Below are positions 51,424 to 60,770 of a DNA stretch of 64,000 bases, in pieces. How positions within the stretch are numbered: position 1 is the first letter of the stretch; each line of letters opens with the position of its first letter. The stretch is taken from contig NZ_CP030827.1 of NCBI RefSeq assembly GCF_003597675.1, positions 682,001 to 746,000 on the forward strand. The letters run 5' to 3'. Both the position numbers and the translations under genes were made by a program. The notes beneath the pieces were generated by a model, which was given only the letters and a program-made list of their open reading frames with translations, was not told the DNA's origin and ran no database searches. This DNA is from Neorhizobium sp. NCHU2750 (GTDB taxonomy: Bacteria > Pseudomonadota > Alphaproteobacteria > Rhizobiales > Rhizobiaceae).

Positions 51424-53349
51424 TCAGAACTCTTCCCAGCTCTGCGCCACGGCGGCATTGCCGGAGAATGCGCCTGCCACCTTGCGGGCCAGCGAGCGGG
51501 CCGGCGAGGCCTTGGGCGCGTCGCTGGAAGCGGCCGGGCGAACGGCAGCCGGTGCATGGCCGTCGCCAAGCTTGAACTGCGCCAGAAGCGTGTTGAGCGA
51601 AGCCGCCTCGCGGGCAAGGCTGTGGCTGGCGGCGGTGGTTTCCTCCACCATCGCCGCATTCTTCTGCGTGTCCTGGTCCATCTGGTTGACGGCGGTGTTG
51701 ATCTGCTGGAGACCGGACGACTGTTCCTGCGAGGATTCGGCGATCGCCGCGACATTGCGGTTGATCTCCTGCACTTCCCTGACGATCATCTCCAGCGCGC
51801 GCCCGGTCTCTCCGACCAGTTCCACGCCGTTTCTCACCTGGTCGTTCGAGGTGGTGATCAGCGCCTTGATTTCCTTGGCCGCGGTCGCGGAACGCTGCGC
51901 CAGTTCGCGCACTTCCTGGGCAACGACGGCAAAGCCCTTGCCGGCTTCACCCGCACGGGCAGCCTCGACGCCGGCATTGAGTGCCAGAAGATTGGTCTGG
52001 AAGGCAATCTCGTCGATTACGCCGATAATGTTGCCGATCTCGCCGGATGACTTCTCGATTGCTTCCATCGCCTGAACGGCCGTCTGGACGATCTTGCCCG
52101 ATGTCTCGGCGCCGTGACGGGTACGGGTGACGAGCTCGCCGGCTTCGGAGGCGCGCTTGGCGGCGTCCTTGACGGTCGTGGTGATCTCTTCGAGCGCCGC
52201 AGCGGTTTCTTCCAGCGCTGCCGCCTGCTGCTCGGTACGCTTGGCAAGCGCATCGGCGGCCGACTTGATCTCGTTGGCGCCGGCATCGATGCCGCGGGCG
52301 TTCTGCGCCACGCCCAGCATCGTGCCCTGCAACTGCTCGGCCGAGGTGTTGAAGTCGCGGCGCACGCTGTCCAGCGATCCGTTAAACGGCTGGTCGATCC
52401 GGTAGGTCACATTGCCTTCAGAAATATTCTTCAGTCCGGCGGCAAGGCCGTCTATGGCAAACTGGATTTCGGCGGCTTCCTGGGCCTTCTGTACCTCGCG
52501 CTCTGCCCGTTCCTTTTCGGAGAGGCTGCGATTGGCGAGTGTTTCCTTCTCCAGCGCGGCGCGTTCGATCGCATTGGTGCGGAACACTGCGACGGCCTGT
52601 GCCATCTGCCCCACTTCGTCCTTGCGGCCGAGGCCCGGAACATCCTGCGCCGTCTCGCCGCCGGCGAGCGATGCCATGCGCTGGCGAAGACCGTCGATTG
52701 GGCCGGAAATGCCGCGTGCGGCGACGAACAGCGATGCGGCGATCGCGGCGGCAAACAGCACGCCGATCGTTGCCAGCAGCGCGATGAGCGTCGAATTGAT
52801 GTCGTCCGAGATCTCGGCACTCTCGTCGAGAACCGCCTTGGTGTTCTTGACGTTCCAGTCCTTGAAGTCGTCGCGGATCTTGGCGAGGTCCGGATCGACC
52901 TCCGCGAGCACGGCCTGGGCATCCTGCATCTTGCCCTCTTCAGTCAGCTGCACGGCCTTGTCGGTCTTCGCCGTGATAGCCTGTGCCCGTGCCTCGAAAG
53001 CCGACAGGGTATCGGCCTGATCGGGAATAAGCTGCTTGGCGGACGCGAGCAGCGTGCCGATGACCTTCTTGCCGCTCTCGTAATTCTTCATCGCCACCGC
53101 ACGGCCGGCGGAATCCTTGGCGTAGACGGTCAGCTGGTAGGCGCTGTAGGCGACCGAATTCATCGAGGTCGAGACGCGCGAGACCTGCGTCGCGGCGACA
53201 TTGTCCTGACGGATGAAGTCTGAATATTGCCGGTCTGCCTGCTTGAAGCTGTAGGCGGCGGCACCGATGCCGGCAATGCCGATCAGGCAGACGGGCACGA
53301 TCAGGCCGAGGATCTTGGTTCTGATCTTTGCGTTTGTAAGAAAGCTCAT
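51424..53349 (-). CDS. Methyl-accepting chemotaxis protein with four-helix sensor
   Basis: The 641-residue chemoreceptor has TM1 (about residues 12-33), a helical periplasmic sensor (about 34-186, four-helix-bundle type), TM2 (about 187-210), HAMP, a second HAMP-like stretch (LKNISEGNVTYRIDQPFNG) and the conserved hairpin ([22 protein letters not shown]). The C-terminus is SWEEF, a CheR/CheB tether of the same type as in the receptor at 30958. It would signal to CheA in response to an unknown ligand. The start is uncertain because no good ribosome binding site precedes 53349; ATG at 53361 is an alternative. Confidence 0.93.
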   Translation of the reverse strand: MSFLTNAKIRTKILGLIVPVCLIGIAGIGAAAYSFKQADRQYSDFIRQDNVAATQVSRVSTSMNSVAYSAYQLTVYAKDSAGRAVAMKNYESGKKVIGTLLASAKQLIPDQADTLSAFEARAQAITAKTDKAVQLTEEGKMQDAQAVLAEVDPDLAKIRDDFKDWNVKNTKAVLDESAEISDDINSTLIALLATIGVLFAAAIAASLFVAARGISGPIDGLRQRMASLAGGETAQDVPGLGRKDEVGQMAQAVAVFRTNAIERAALEKETLANRSLSEKERAEREVQKAQEAAEIQFAIDGLAAGLKNISEGNVTYRIDQPFNGSLDSVRRDFNTSAEQLQGTMLGVAQNARGIDAGANEIKSAADALAKRTEQQAAALEETAAALEEITTTVKDAAKRASEAGELVTRTRHGAETSGKIVQTAVQAMEAIEKSSGEIGNIIGVIDEIAFQTNLLALNAGVEAARAGEAGKGFAVVAQEVRELAQRSATAAKEIKALITTSNDQVRNGVELVGETGRALEMIVREVQEINRNVAAIAESSQEQSSGLQQINTAVNQMDQDTQKNAAMVEETTAASHSLAREAASLNTLLAQFKLGDGHAPAAVRPAASSDAPKASPARSLARKVAGAFSGNAAVAQSWEEF

Positions 53350-53760
53350 CGCATACACCATGAGTAGGGACCGCGGGGCAACGCAGGTCGCTCGGGAGAT
53401 TGGTCTTGAAGGGGGAGGAGGCAACCTGCGGCGTATCGCGCGGCGGACGTCTGTCTCGGACGTACTGTTGCAGGCCCATCATGGGCTTATCCACACGCTA
53501 TGGTGTCGTTGCTTAACTGCGACTTAATTTCAGCCGCGGAAGACGCTGATTTTGTTGAATTGCTGAATATTTGCAAGAAAACAAAGTTTAGTGGCATGCG
53601 TCCTGCAAATCCGGGTTGCGGCTGAGCTTTTCCGGTGCAGAAACGGGCGGTTGATGGACGCGGGTTCACAGACCCGATGCGACTTTTCGCAATTGACCTT
53701 CTCGATCGCAGTCCCAAATTCGATCATGTTTCTTGCATAAGTATTTCGGGGGTAAACAGA
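53350..53760. other. Divergent spacer with a candidate sigma-54 promoter
   Basis: No gene is supported in these 411 bases. The stretch 53520-53600 is AT-rich. TGGCATG-CGTC-CTGCA (53592-53607) has the exact GG-N10-GC spacing of sigma-54 promoters and reads towards the YiiG-like gene. The ORF at 53635 merely extends that gene's frame upstream. Confidence 0.5.
53592..53607 (+). promoter_or_regulatory. Candidate sigma-54 promoter
   Basis: TGGCATGCGTCCTGCA matches TGGCACG-N4-TTGCA at most positions, with the invariant GG and GC ten bases apart. It is about 155 bp upstream of the YiiG-like start. Confidence 0.35.
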
Positions 53761-54744
53761 ATGCGTCCTTTCACGTCGAGGGCACTGGCCGTTGCTGCGG
53801 TTTCGCTATTGGCGCTGGTGCCGACGATCGCGCCGGTGCTGACCGGCACGCCGGCCTATGCCCAGTCTGAGACCACGACCTCTGAAACCACGGCGGCTTC
53901 AGGCGCGGCCGATGCAACCGATCAGGCGATCGGCAAGATGAACGCCTATGTCGAATTCCTCAATCGCTCGCTGCGGGCCTCCGAATCCCTCGAACGCTAT
54001 GCCAGCTGGGTCGACATGAAGAAGGGGCCGACCGGCAAGGAAAGAGTGATCTACGGGCTCTATTCGCTCTATGATGTGCGCGACGAGATTTCAGCCGTCG
54101 AGAAGGCCGAGAGCGCCGATCCGAAATTGCCGGAACTCGATGCCGCCATGGCCGCCTATGTCGATGTCTACCAGAAGCTCGCGCCGGTGATCGAAAAGGC
54201 CAACAAGTATTACGAGCGGCTGGACTACAAGTCCGACAAGATGGCCGGCGGAAAGGAATTCCACAAGCAGATCGCCGCGCTTGCGCCGACCTATACCGAG
54301 CGCCGCAAGGCCGTCGACCAGGCGCTGCGCAAGGAGAAGGTGAAGCTCGACGTCGCCTCGCTTGATGCGCTGGAAAAATCCGAGGGCAGAAAATCCCGCT
54401 GGCATGTCCGCAATGTCATGATCCATGCCGAGACGGTGATGGATCTCCTGCCGGATAACGAGAAGCCGGTGGCCGACATGCCGGCCTTCGACGCGGCGCT
54501 GAAGGACTATGGCGACGCCGTGCGGGGCTTCGACGACTATTCGCTCGAACACCCCGATTCCTTCCACGTCTTCGAATCCCGCCCGGCCTCGCTTCTGTCC
54601 AAGCTGCGCGATCTCGACGAGAAGCTTCAGAAGGTGAAGGGCGACGCCCGCAAGGCCGGCGGCGACGACATCGAATGGATCGTCTCCGACTACAACACCA
54701 TGGTCACCACCGCCCAGACCGCGACGACCTTCGCCAAGGATTGA
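53761..54744 (+). CDS. YiiG-like secreted protein (DUF3829)
   Basis: The 327-residue protein has a signal peptide (about residues 1-35, ending AYA-QS). A threonine/alanine-rich spacer follows, then the helical DUF3829 region with KMNAYVEFLNRSLRASESLERYASW, VIEKANKYYERLDYKSDKM and RWHVRNVMIHAETVMDLLP. E. coli YiiG is a lipoprotein of unknown function; here there is no lipobox cysteine, so it is probably a free periplasmic protein. The ATG at 53761 is set by the signal peptide. It is followed by a long repeat element. Confidence 0.85.
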   Translation: MRPFTSRALAVAAVSLLALVPTIAPVLTGTPAYAQSETTTSETTAASGAADATDQAIGKMNAYVEFLNRSLRASESLERYASWVDMKKGPTGKERVIYGLYSLYDVRDEISAVEKAESADPKLPELDAAMAAYVDVYQKLAPVIEKANKYYERLDYKSDKMAGGKEFHKQIAALAPTYTERRKAVDQALRKEKVKLDVASLDALEKSEGRKSRWHVRNVMIHAETVMDLLPDNEKPVADMPAFDAALKDYGDAVRGFDDYSLEHPDSFHVFESRPASLLSKLRDLDEKLQKVKGDARKAGGDDIEWIVSDYNTMVTTAQTATTFAKD

Positions 54745-54770
54745 CGAAGGATCGGGATCAGACGTCTTTA

Positions 54771-55054
54771 AGACCCCTCCCGGCCAACCTGGGGTTGAGC
54801 CGCGCGTCTCAACCCGTCCTTCGGACCCCCACAAGGGAGAGGGAAATCGCATCTGACCAAGAACCCTCTCTGGCCTGCCGGCCATCTCCCCCACACGGGG
54901 GGAGAAGACCTGTGGCAATCGCCTGCCTTGATTGAGCCACAGCGGGGCGGCTGGGTTAAGCCCTCCCCCTTGTGGGGAGGGTGGGGAGGGGTCTTTGGCT
55001 CATATGCGATTACCCTGCCTTGTGGGAGAGATGCCCGGCAGGGCAGAGGGGGAC
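54771..55054. repeat. Composite RIME-like repeat
   Basis: The stretch starts AGACCCCTCCCGGCC and contains CCCTCTCTGGCCTGCCGGCC and CCACACGGGGGGAGAAGACC. It then has CCCTCCCCCTTGTGGGGAGG and ends GGGCAGAGGGGGAC. It is longer than the other copies and looks like two or more elements inserted side by side. It fills nearly all the space between two convergent genes. Confidence 0.8.
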
Positions 55055-55090
55055 TTTCCGGCTGTTTCGATCCAACGTATCACTACTCCT

Positions 55091-56422
55091 TCACTCCGCC
55101 TTGGGCGTAAAATCCGGCAACAGCTTGCAAGGCTCGTCATAGGTCTTGCGCTTCTCCTCACACAGCGCCGCCACCGACTGTTTCGTCGGCTTGTCGCCCT
55201 TCTCGATCCACGCCGTCATGGCCGAAAACAGTGCCGCATATTCGGGCGTCGACAGCTTGGAATGTACCGCCTCGTCGGAAAAGTTCTGCACCAGCAGATC
55301 GCCATTGCCGGCCTTGTCCACCGTGTCGCGATAGATCGCCTCCAGCCCGACGAATGCGGTCGGATCGTTCTTCGCATGCAGCGTGATCGTCGGAAGCGCG
55401 ATCTGGCCGGTGAGGTCCGAATCATAGGCCATCAGCCGCACGGCTTGCGGGTCGGCCGAAAACCGCTCGATCCCCTTGTTCAGCGCCGCATCGTCGTCCG
55501 ATCCGGAATAGACGGTCTTCGAATTGTCGAACGGGTTTTTCCCGTCGAGCCTGCGCCAGACGATGTCCTGGAACAGATTGCTCGCCCAGGCGAGATGCGC
55601 CACAAGGGTCTTTTCCGGCACATGGGTGACGGCAAGGATATTGGCGAGGTTCTTTGCCTGCTCCGCCGTGCGCTCATCCTTCGGCTTCGACAGGCCGGTA
55701 CATTCATCGACCCGCGCTTCCAGATCTTCGCGCTTCATGTGGCCGCCTTTCGGCAGGCCCTGCCAGAGCGGATACTGCACCTCGTCGGCGCGCGGATGGT
55801 TGTGGCAGTAATACTGATAGACGGCCCGAAGATCGGCGCGGAACCCGTAACTTTTCGTCCCCCCGCCCAGCAGGCCGCTGGTCAGCACCACGCCGTCGTA
55901 ATTCCGGTGTCCGCGCCAGTCGAGCGCATAGAGTTCAGCGGTCTTGGCCGCCACATTGCCGCCCCAGGACTGGCCGTGCAGCAGCACATGGTCCGGTGTC
56001 CCGAGAAGGTTTGTCGCGATGCGTCGTACATTGTCCGTATCGGCCGCCGCCATCCTCACCCCGTAACCCTGCCGGCGATAGTTGGAGCCCGCCCAGGCAT
56101 AGCCTTCCTGAACGGTGACGGCGAACCGTTCGAGATCCTCCACCGGGTCATCCGGCTTCGGCTTTGAAATCCGCGGGCCCCCATGCGCATGCACGACGAG
56201 CGTGCCGTTCCAGTTCTTCGGCCTGGCGATCCAGTAATAGGCGCCATGCATGTCCTGGCCCGAAAAGCATTGCGTTCCGGCGGGCAGGGCCTTCGGGCAT
56301 GCGGCCTCGTGCGGCGCGTCGGCACGCGGTTTTGGCGCAGCCGTCGCCCCATGCGCCATTCCCAGCATGGCAGTCATTGCTGCGAGCCCGGCCGTGGCGG
56401 CGAATGTCGATCGAAACCTCAT
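55091..56422 (-). CDS. Secreted alpha/beta hydrolase, 443 residues
   Basis: The protein has a signal peptide (about residues 1-29, ending ATA) and an alpha/beta-hydrolase core: TLVVHAHGGPRIS gives the oxyanion-hole region and LLHGQSWGGNVAAKTAELY the nucleophile serine. LPTITLHAKNDPTAFV probably holds the aspartate, and DEAVHSKLS the histidine. Four cysteines (ACPKALPAGTQC and VDECTG, LCEEKRKTYDEPC) suggest disulfides, fitting the periplasm. The substrate is unknown; it may be an esterase or peptidase. GGAGGAG precedes the ATG at 56422. Confidence 0.82.
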   Translation of the reverse strand: MRFRSTFAATAGLAAMTAMLGMAHGATAAPKPRADAPHEAACPKALPAGTQCFSGQDMHGAYYWIARPKNWNGTLVVHAHGGPRISKPKPDDPVEDLERFAVTVQEGYAWAGSNYRRQGYGVRMAAADTDNVRRIATNLLGTPDHVLLHGQSWGGNVAAKTAELYALDWRGHRNYDGVVLTSGLLGGGTKSYGFRADLRAVYQYYCHNHPRADEVQYPLWQGLPKGGHMKREDLEARVDECTGLSKPKDERTAEQAKNLANILAVTHVPEKTLVAHLAWASNLFQDIVWRRLDGKNPFDNSKTVYSGSDDDAALNKGIERFSADPQAVRLMAYDSDLTGQIALPTITLHAKNDPTAFVGLEAIYRDTVDKAGNGDLLVQNFSDEAVHSKLSTPEYAALFSAMTAWIEKGDKPTKQSVAALCEEKRKTYDEPCKLLPDFTPKAE

Positions 56423-56491
56423 GAAACTCCTCCTTGTCCAAGCCGGGGCAGATATGGCGCCGGCCGCGCGAGGCAAGCAGTTTCAGGCTTG

Positions 56492-57295
56492 TCAGCCGCC
56501 GATCATGCCCGGCAATTCCTTGAACATCGCATCCCGCGTCCGGTTGCCGGCCGTGCCCGGCATTTTCTTTTCCTCCTGCACCAGCCGGGTGAACACGACC
56601 TTGCGGCCGTCCTTTTCGGCCCAGCCGGCATACCAGCCCCAGGGATGTTCCTCGTCGAACGTGTAGTCGGGCTTGCGCGGATAGGCCATGCCGGTCTTGC
56701 CATGCACGGTCCAGCCGCCCTCGATGCCGGTCGTCTCGACGATGCGCATTGCCTTGTCCATCGCCTCCCGGGAGACGTCGAGCCTGCGGTTCACGAGGTT
56801 GGCGAGAAACGCCACCTGTTCCTTCGGCGAGATCTTCAAGGACGACGCGATCCAGGCGCGATCAAGCCCGTTATCTTTGCCCGCATCGCCGGAAAAATCG
56901 GCATTGCCGTAATGCATCTTCACCAGATAGTCGTGCACCGTCTTTTCACCCAGCGCATGGGTGACCTGCTGCGAGTACCAGACGACCGAATATTTGAGCC
57001 AGCGCGTCGGATCGGTCGGCTGTTTCCAGGCCTCGCCGCCCCAGTCGACATAACCCTCCTTGAACGGGATCGTCGGCGCATGCTCGTCCTTCAGGAAACC
57101 GCTGTCATAACCGATCACCGCCAGCGCCATCTTGAAAGTCGAGGCCGGCGTCACGCGGCTCTCGCAATCGCCATCCTCGACCAGCACCTTGCCGCTCGCC
57201 GCATCGGCCACCAGCGTGCAGATCGTCTTCGCTTCGGCGGTTGAAAATCCAGTGATTGTCAGGACGGCGCCGAGCGCCGCTGTGCGAAATATCAT
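56492..57295 (-). CDS. Class D (OXA-type) beta-lactamase
   Basis: The 267-residue protein has a signal peptide (residues 1-22) and all class D motifs: S52-TF-K55 (STFK), S103-VV-W (SVV), YGN at residues 129-131, and K200-TG (HGKTGMAYP). W143-type tryptophan is replaced by context DRAWIAS. Class D enzymes use a carboxylated lysine to hydrolyse penicillins and sometimes oxacillin. It sits beside aldo/keto reductase genes with no mobile element, so it looks like a resident chromosomal gene. The start at 57295 is set by the signal peptide; the frame runs open to 57904. Confidence 0.9.
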   Translation of the reverse strand: MIFRTAALGAVLTITGFSTAEAKTICTLVADAASGKVLVEDGDCESRVTPASTFKMALAVIGYDSGFLKDEHAPTIPFKEGYVDWGGEAWKQPTDPTRWLKYSVVWYSQQVTHALGEKTVHDYLVKMHYGNADFSGDAGKDNGLDRAWIASSLKISPKEQVAFLANLVNRRLDVSREAMDKAMRIVETTGIEGGWTVHGKTGMAYPRKPDYTFDEEHPWGWYAGWAEKDGRKVVFTRLVQEEKKMPGTAGNRTRDAMFKELPGMIGG

Positions 57296-57321
57296 GGTGA
57301 AAATCCCTCCCGATCTCAAAT

Positions 57322-57354
57322 ACAAAAATGCCCCGGCAAGCGAATCGCCGGGGC
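57322..57354 (-). terminator. Rho-independent terminator after first aldo/keto reductase gene
   Basis: On the minus strand GCCCCGGC-GATTCGCTT-GCCGGGGC-ATTTTTG forms an eight-pair GC stem with a T-run. It separates the reductase gene from the beta-lactamase gene, so the lactamase needs its own promoter. Confidence 0.78.
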
Positions 57355-57390
57355 TTCTTGTCTGCGAATGAAAAGCGGCAGGCCTGTGGC

Positions 57391-58218
57391 TTACTTGTCC
57401 CATTCCGGCGCCAGATGGCCGGGGTTGACGATGCGGCCGTTCGGGCGGGCGAGCTTGTGCAACGCTGCCATTTCCTCTTCCGACAGGGCGAAGTCGAAAA
57501 TGTCGAAATTCTCCGGCAGGCGGCTTTCCGTCGCCGTCTTCGACAGCGCGATCACGTCCTTCTGCTGCACGGCCCAGCGCAGCACCACCTGGGCGGCGGT
57601 CTTGCCATGCTTGGCGCCGATATCCTTCAAGACGGCGTCCTTCGGCACGGCACCGTCGGCCATCAGGTAATAGGCGGTCACCGACATGCCGGTTTTGGCC
57701 GCTTCGGCCAGAACCTTGGTCTGGTCGATATAGGGATGGTACTCGATCTGGTTGTTGACGATCGGCGCATCGGAAAGCTTCACCGCTTCCGCCATCAGCG
57801 CGGTGGAGAAATTGGAGACGCCGATATTCTTCACCTTGCCGGCCTTTTTCAGCTCGTTCAGCGCGCCGATCCGGTCGGCGAGCGGCATCTCGCTCTGCGG
57901 CCAATGAAGGAGAAGAAGGTCGACATGATCGGTCTTCAGCTTCGTCAGGCTCTCGTCCACCGAAGCGATGAAGGCCTTGTGGCCGACGCGGTCGACCCAG
58001 ACCTTGGTGGTGAGGAAGATGTCGGCGCGGGCAATGCCCGATTTGGCGATAACGTCGCCGACGGCCTGTTCGTTCTTGTAGATCTGCGCCGTATCGACAT
58101 GGCGGAAGCCGAGCTTCAGGGCTTCCGGCAGAATGCGATGCACATCGGCATCCGGCATGCGGAAGGTACCGAAGCCGAGGGCGGGAATATTTGCGCCATT
58201 TGCGCTGACGTCGAACAT
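57391..58218 (-). CDS. Aldo/keto reductase (DkgA/2,5-diketogluconate-type)
   Basis: The 275-residue NADPH-dependent reductase has the catalytic tetrad: D and Y in HVDTAQIYKNE, K in LTTKVWVDRV, and H in LLLHWPQSE. The late VSNFSTALMAE, EYHPYIDQ and the phosphate-binding SKTATESRLPENFDIF complete the (beta/alpha)8 family pattern. It reduces carbonyl compounds; substrate unknown. AAAGGAGCATTTC precedes the ATG at 58218. It reads in the same direction as the other AKR and MFS genes upstream, with a gap of 122 bp. Confidence 0.92.
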   Translation of the reverse strand: MFDVSANGANIPALGFGTFRMPDADVHRILPEALKLGFRHVDTAQIYKNEQAVGDVIAKSGIARADIFLTTKVWVDRVGHKAFIASVDESLTKLKTDHVDLLLLHWPQSEMPLADRIGALNELKKAGKVKNIGVSNFSTALMAEAVKLSDAPIVNNQIEYHPYIDQTKVLAEAAKTGMSVTAYYLMADGAVPKDAVLKDIGAKHGKTAAQVVLRWAVQQKDVIALSKTATESRLPENFDIFDFALSEEEMAALHKLARPNGRIVNPGHLAPEWDK

Positions 58219-58340
58219 GAAATGCTCCTTTTGAGGGGATGTTGCCCGGCAGATGCCGGGCAGGAATGAGGCCTCATTTAAATGGGCCATTTGGCGGCTG
58301 GTTCAACCGCAAGATCTTGCGGGGGCAAACCCGCCAAGGT

Positions 58341-59378
58341 TCAGCCGGTGACCGGCGGATTGAGGCGGGCAAAGCCCTCCTGCCGGTGATAGGGGAAATG
58401 CGGATAGGGCGCGGTGACGGCACTGGCTGCATCGAGCCGCGCGATCTGATCTTGCGACAGCGACCAGCCGACCGAGCCGAGATTCTGCCTCAGCTGTTCC
58501 TCGTTACGCGCACCGATGATGACGGAGGAGACCGTCGGCCGCGAGATCAGCCAGTTGAGCGCCACCTGCGGCACGGTCTTGCCCACCTCGGCTGCTATCT
58601 CTTCCAGCGCATCGATGACCCGGTAGAGATGCTCGTCCGCGACCGGCGGGCCGAAACTTGCCGTCTCGTGCAACCGGCTTGTCTTAGGGATCGGCTTCGA
58701 CCGGCTGATCTTGCCGGTGAGGCGCCCCCAGCCGAGCGGGCTCCAGACCAGCGCACCCAGCCCCTGATCCTGGGACAGCGGCATCAGGTCCCATTCGTAG
58801 TCGCGGCCGATCACCGAGTAATAGACCTGGTTGGCCACATAGCGCGTCCAGCCGTTTTTCTCCGCGGCGGCGAGCGATTTCATGATCTGCCAGCCTGAGA
58901 AATTGGATACGCCGATATAGCGCAGCTTGCCGTCCTGCACGAGCCGGTCGAGCGTCGACACGACTTCTTCCACCGGAGTGGAGGCATCGAAGGCATGCAG
59001 CTGGAAAATATCGATATGGTCGGTGCCGAGCCGCTTCAGGCTCTTTTCGACCGCACCGATCAGGCGGCTTCGCGACGAACCCCAGTCATTCGGTCCGTCT
59101 CCGGTCGGCAGGCTTGCCTTGGTCGAGATCAGCACCTCCTCGCGCCGGCCCTTGATCGCCTCGCCGAGCACCTCTTCCGAAGCGCCGTTCGAATAGACGT
59201 CGGCCGTGTCGAACAGGGTGACGCCCGCCTCAAGGCAGATGTCGACGAGGCGGCGGGCCTCCGCCACGTCCGTCGTTCCCCAATGGGAAAACAGCGGGCC
59301 GGAACCGCCGAACGTGCCGGCACCGAAGGAGAGGACCGGCACTTTCAGGCCGGATTTTCCAAGTGATCGATAGTCCAT
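58341..59378 (-). CDS. Aldo/keto reductase (YajO/AKR11-like)
   Basis: The 345-residue protein has the tetrad D/Y in FDTADVYSNG, K in LISTKASLPTG and H in IFQLHAFDAS, and the C-terminal cofactor loop VSSVIIGARNEEQLRQNLG. Its family (AKR 11/12-like) reduces sugars or aromatic aldehydes. It follows the MFS exporter gene by 21 bp in the same direction, so it is probably in an operon with it, under the divergent LysR gene. The next AKR downstream is only distantly similar. Confidence 0.92.
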   Translation of the reverse strand: MDYRSLGKSGLKVPVLSFGAGTFGGSGPLFSHWGTTDVAEARRLVDICLEAGVTLFDTADVYSNGASEEVLGEAIKGRREEVLISTKASLPTGDGPNDWGSSRSRLIGAVEKSLKRLGTDHIDIFQLHAFDASTPVEEVVSTLDRLVQDGKLRYIGVSNFSGWQIMKSLAAAEKNGWTRYVANQVYYSVIGRDYEWDLMPLSQDQGLGALVWSPLGWGRLTGKISRSKPIPKTSRLHETASFGPPVADEHLYRVIDALEEIAAEVGKTVPQVALNWLISRPTVSSVIIGARNEEQLRQNLGSVGWSLSQDQIARLDAASAVTAPYPHFPYHRQEGFARLNPPVTG

Positions 59379-59399
59379 GGTCGTTATTCCTCGATGTTT

Positions 59400-60596
59400 C
59401 TATTCGGCAGGAGAAAGCTGTGCGGCCTTGTGGGCGTCGCCGGTATTGGCCCGGTCCATACGGATCGCGATGACAGCGACGACAAGTGCTGCGATCGGAA
59501 CGAGGCCTGCGACGAAGGTGACCGAACCGAGGCCCGGACCGTGGTCGATGACGGCCCCGCCGAGCCAGGCGCCGATGGCATTGCCGAGATTGAAGGCGGC
59601 GATGTTGAACGACGATGCCAGACCTTGGCCGGCGCCTTCCGCCTTAGCGAGAACCCACATCTGAAGGGGCGCGACGGTGGCGAAAGCGGCGGCACCGAAC
59701 AGGCCGATGGCGATCACGGCCAGAATCGGCTGGTGGATGGCGGCCGTCATGGCAAGAAGCACGATCGAAAGCGCGATCAGGCTGCCGACGACGGTCGGGA
59801 CCAGATGCCGGTCGGCGAGCCAGCCGCCGAACAGGTTGCCCACCACGAGGCCGCCGCCGAAGACGAGCAGGATCGGCGAGACCGCCGCTTCCGAAAAGCC
59901 GGTGATCTCAGTCAGGATCGGCGCGATATAGGTGAATCCGGCAAACACGCCGACCCAGGACAGCACGGTGGTCAGAAGCCCGAGCAGCACCGCGCGGCGT
60001 CCGAGTACCGCGGCAACGCCTTGCGACGTTTCTTCCTGGGCGGCAGATGCCTCGTCCTTCGGCACGAGCAGCGCGATGACGGTGAAGGCGACGATACCGA
60101 TCAGCGTCACGGCAAGGAAAGTGGAACGCCAGCCATAGGCCTGTCCGAGCCAGGTGCCGAACGGCACGCCGAGAATATTGGCGACGGTAAGCCCGGTGAA
60201 CATGATGGCGATGGCGGAGGCCTTTTTATTCGGGGCGACCAGGCTGGTGGCGACCACCGAACCGACGCCGAAGAAGGAGGCATGCGCAAAGGCGGTCAGC
60301 ACCCGCGCTGCCATCAGCGTCCAGTAGTCGGGCGCGATCGCGCAGGCGAGATTGCCGACGGTGAAAACCACCATCAGCGCCATCAGCAGGGTCTTCTTGG
60401 ACCACTTGCCCGAGATGGCGCCGAGGATCGGCGCGCCGATGACGACGCCGAGCGCATAACCAGAAATCAGCAGGCCGGCGGCCGAGATCGATACGCCGAG
60501 ATCCTTGCTGACATCGATCAGCAGGCCCATGATGACGAATTCCGTGACGCCGATGCCGAAGGCGCCGGCCGTCAACGCATAGAGAGCGAGAGGCAT
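59400..60596 (-). CDS. MFS transporter, AraJ/DHA1-like
   Basis: The 398-residue protein has 12 predicted spans. It shows ALTAGAFGIGVTEFVIMGLL, the DHA1 opening typical of AraJ/YdhP-type sugar or drug efflux proteins, GAISGKWSKKTLLM (motif A-like) and FGGWLADRHL later. It probably exports small molecules by proton antiport. The ATG at 60596 begins the family start; the frame is open to 60710. It is the first gene of a likely operon with an aldo/keto reductase and is divergent from a LysR regulator. Confidence 0.9.
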   Translation of the reverse strand: MPLALYALTAGAFGIGVTEFVIMGLLIDVSKDLGVSISAAGLLISGYALGVVIGAPILGAISGKWSKKTLLMALMVVFTVGNLACAIAPDYWTLMAARVLTAFAHASFFGVGSVVATSLVAPNKKASAIAIMFTGLTVANILGVPFGTWLGQAYGWRSTFLAVTLIGIVAFTVIALLVPKDEASAAQEETSQGVAAVLGRRAVLLGLLTTVLSWVGVFAGFTYIAPILTEITGFSEAAVSPILLVFGGGLVVGNLFGGWLADRHLVPTVVGSLIALSIVLLAMTAAIHQPILAVIAIGLFGAAAFATVAPLQMWVLAKAEGAGQGLASSFNIAAFNLGNAIGAWLGGAVIDHGPGLGSVTFVAGLVPIAALVVAVIAIRMDRANTGDAHKAAQLSPAE

Positions 60597-60710
60597 TGGA
60601 AGGGTGTCCTTGTCCTTAAATCCCGGTCCTTGGGAGGGGAGGGTGTGTTCGATGCCTCGCAATATCGTGAAGATGCACTTGCCTGTGTAGCGGCATAAGT
60701 GGATAATCAT

Positions 60711-60727
60711 TTGTGAAGTAAGTTCAC
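60711..60727. promoter_or_regulatory. Candidate LysR-type binding dyad
   Basis: TGTGAAGTAAGTTCACA (60712-60728 by my count) is a near-perfect dyad, TGTGAA-N5-TTCACA, in the spacer between the MFS and LysR genes. It fits the T-N11-A LysR pattern. Confidence 0.45.
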
Positions 60728-60770
60728 ATATGAGATCGCCGCAGCTATACCCTCTGCTTTCTCAACCAAG

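Noticed and set aside
57296..57904. Open frame upstream of the beta-lactamase that would extend it by about 200 codons
   Set aside because: It runs through the 3' half of the aldo/keto reductase gene in another frame and ends with no domain. The signal peptide fixes the start at 57295.
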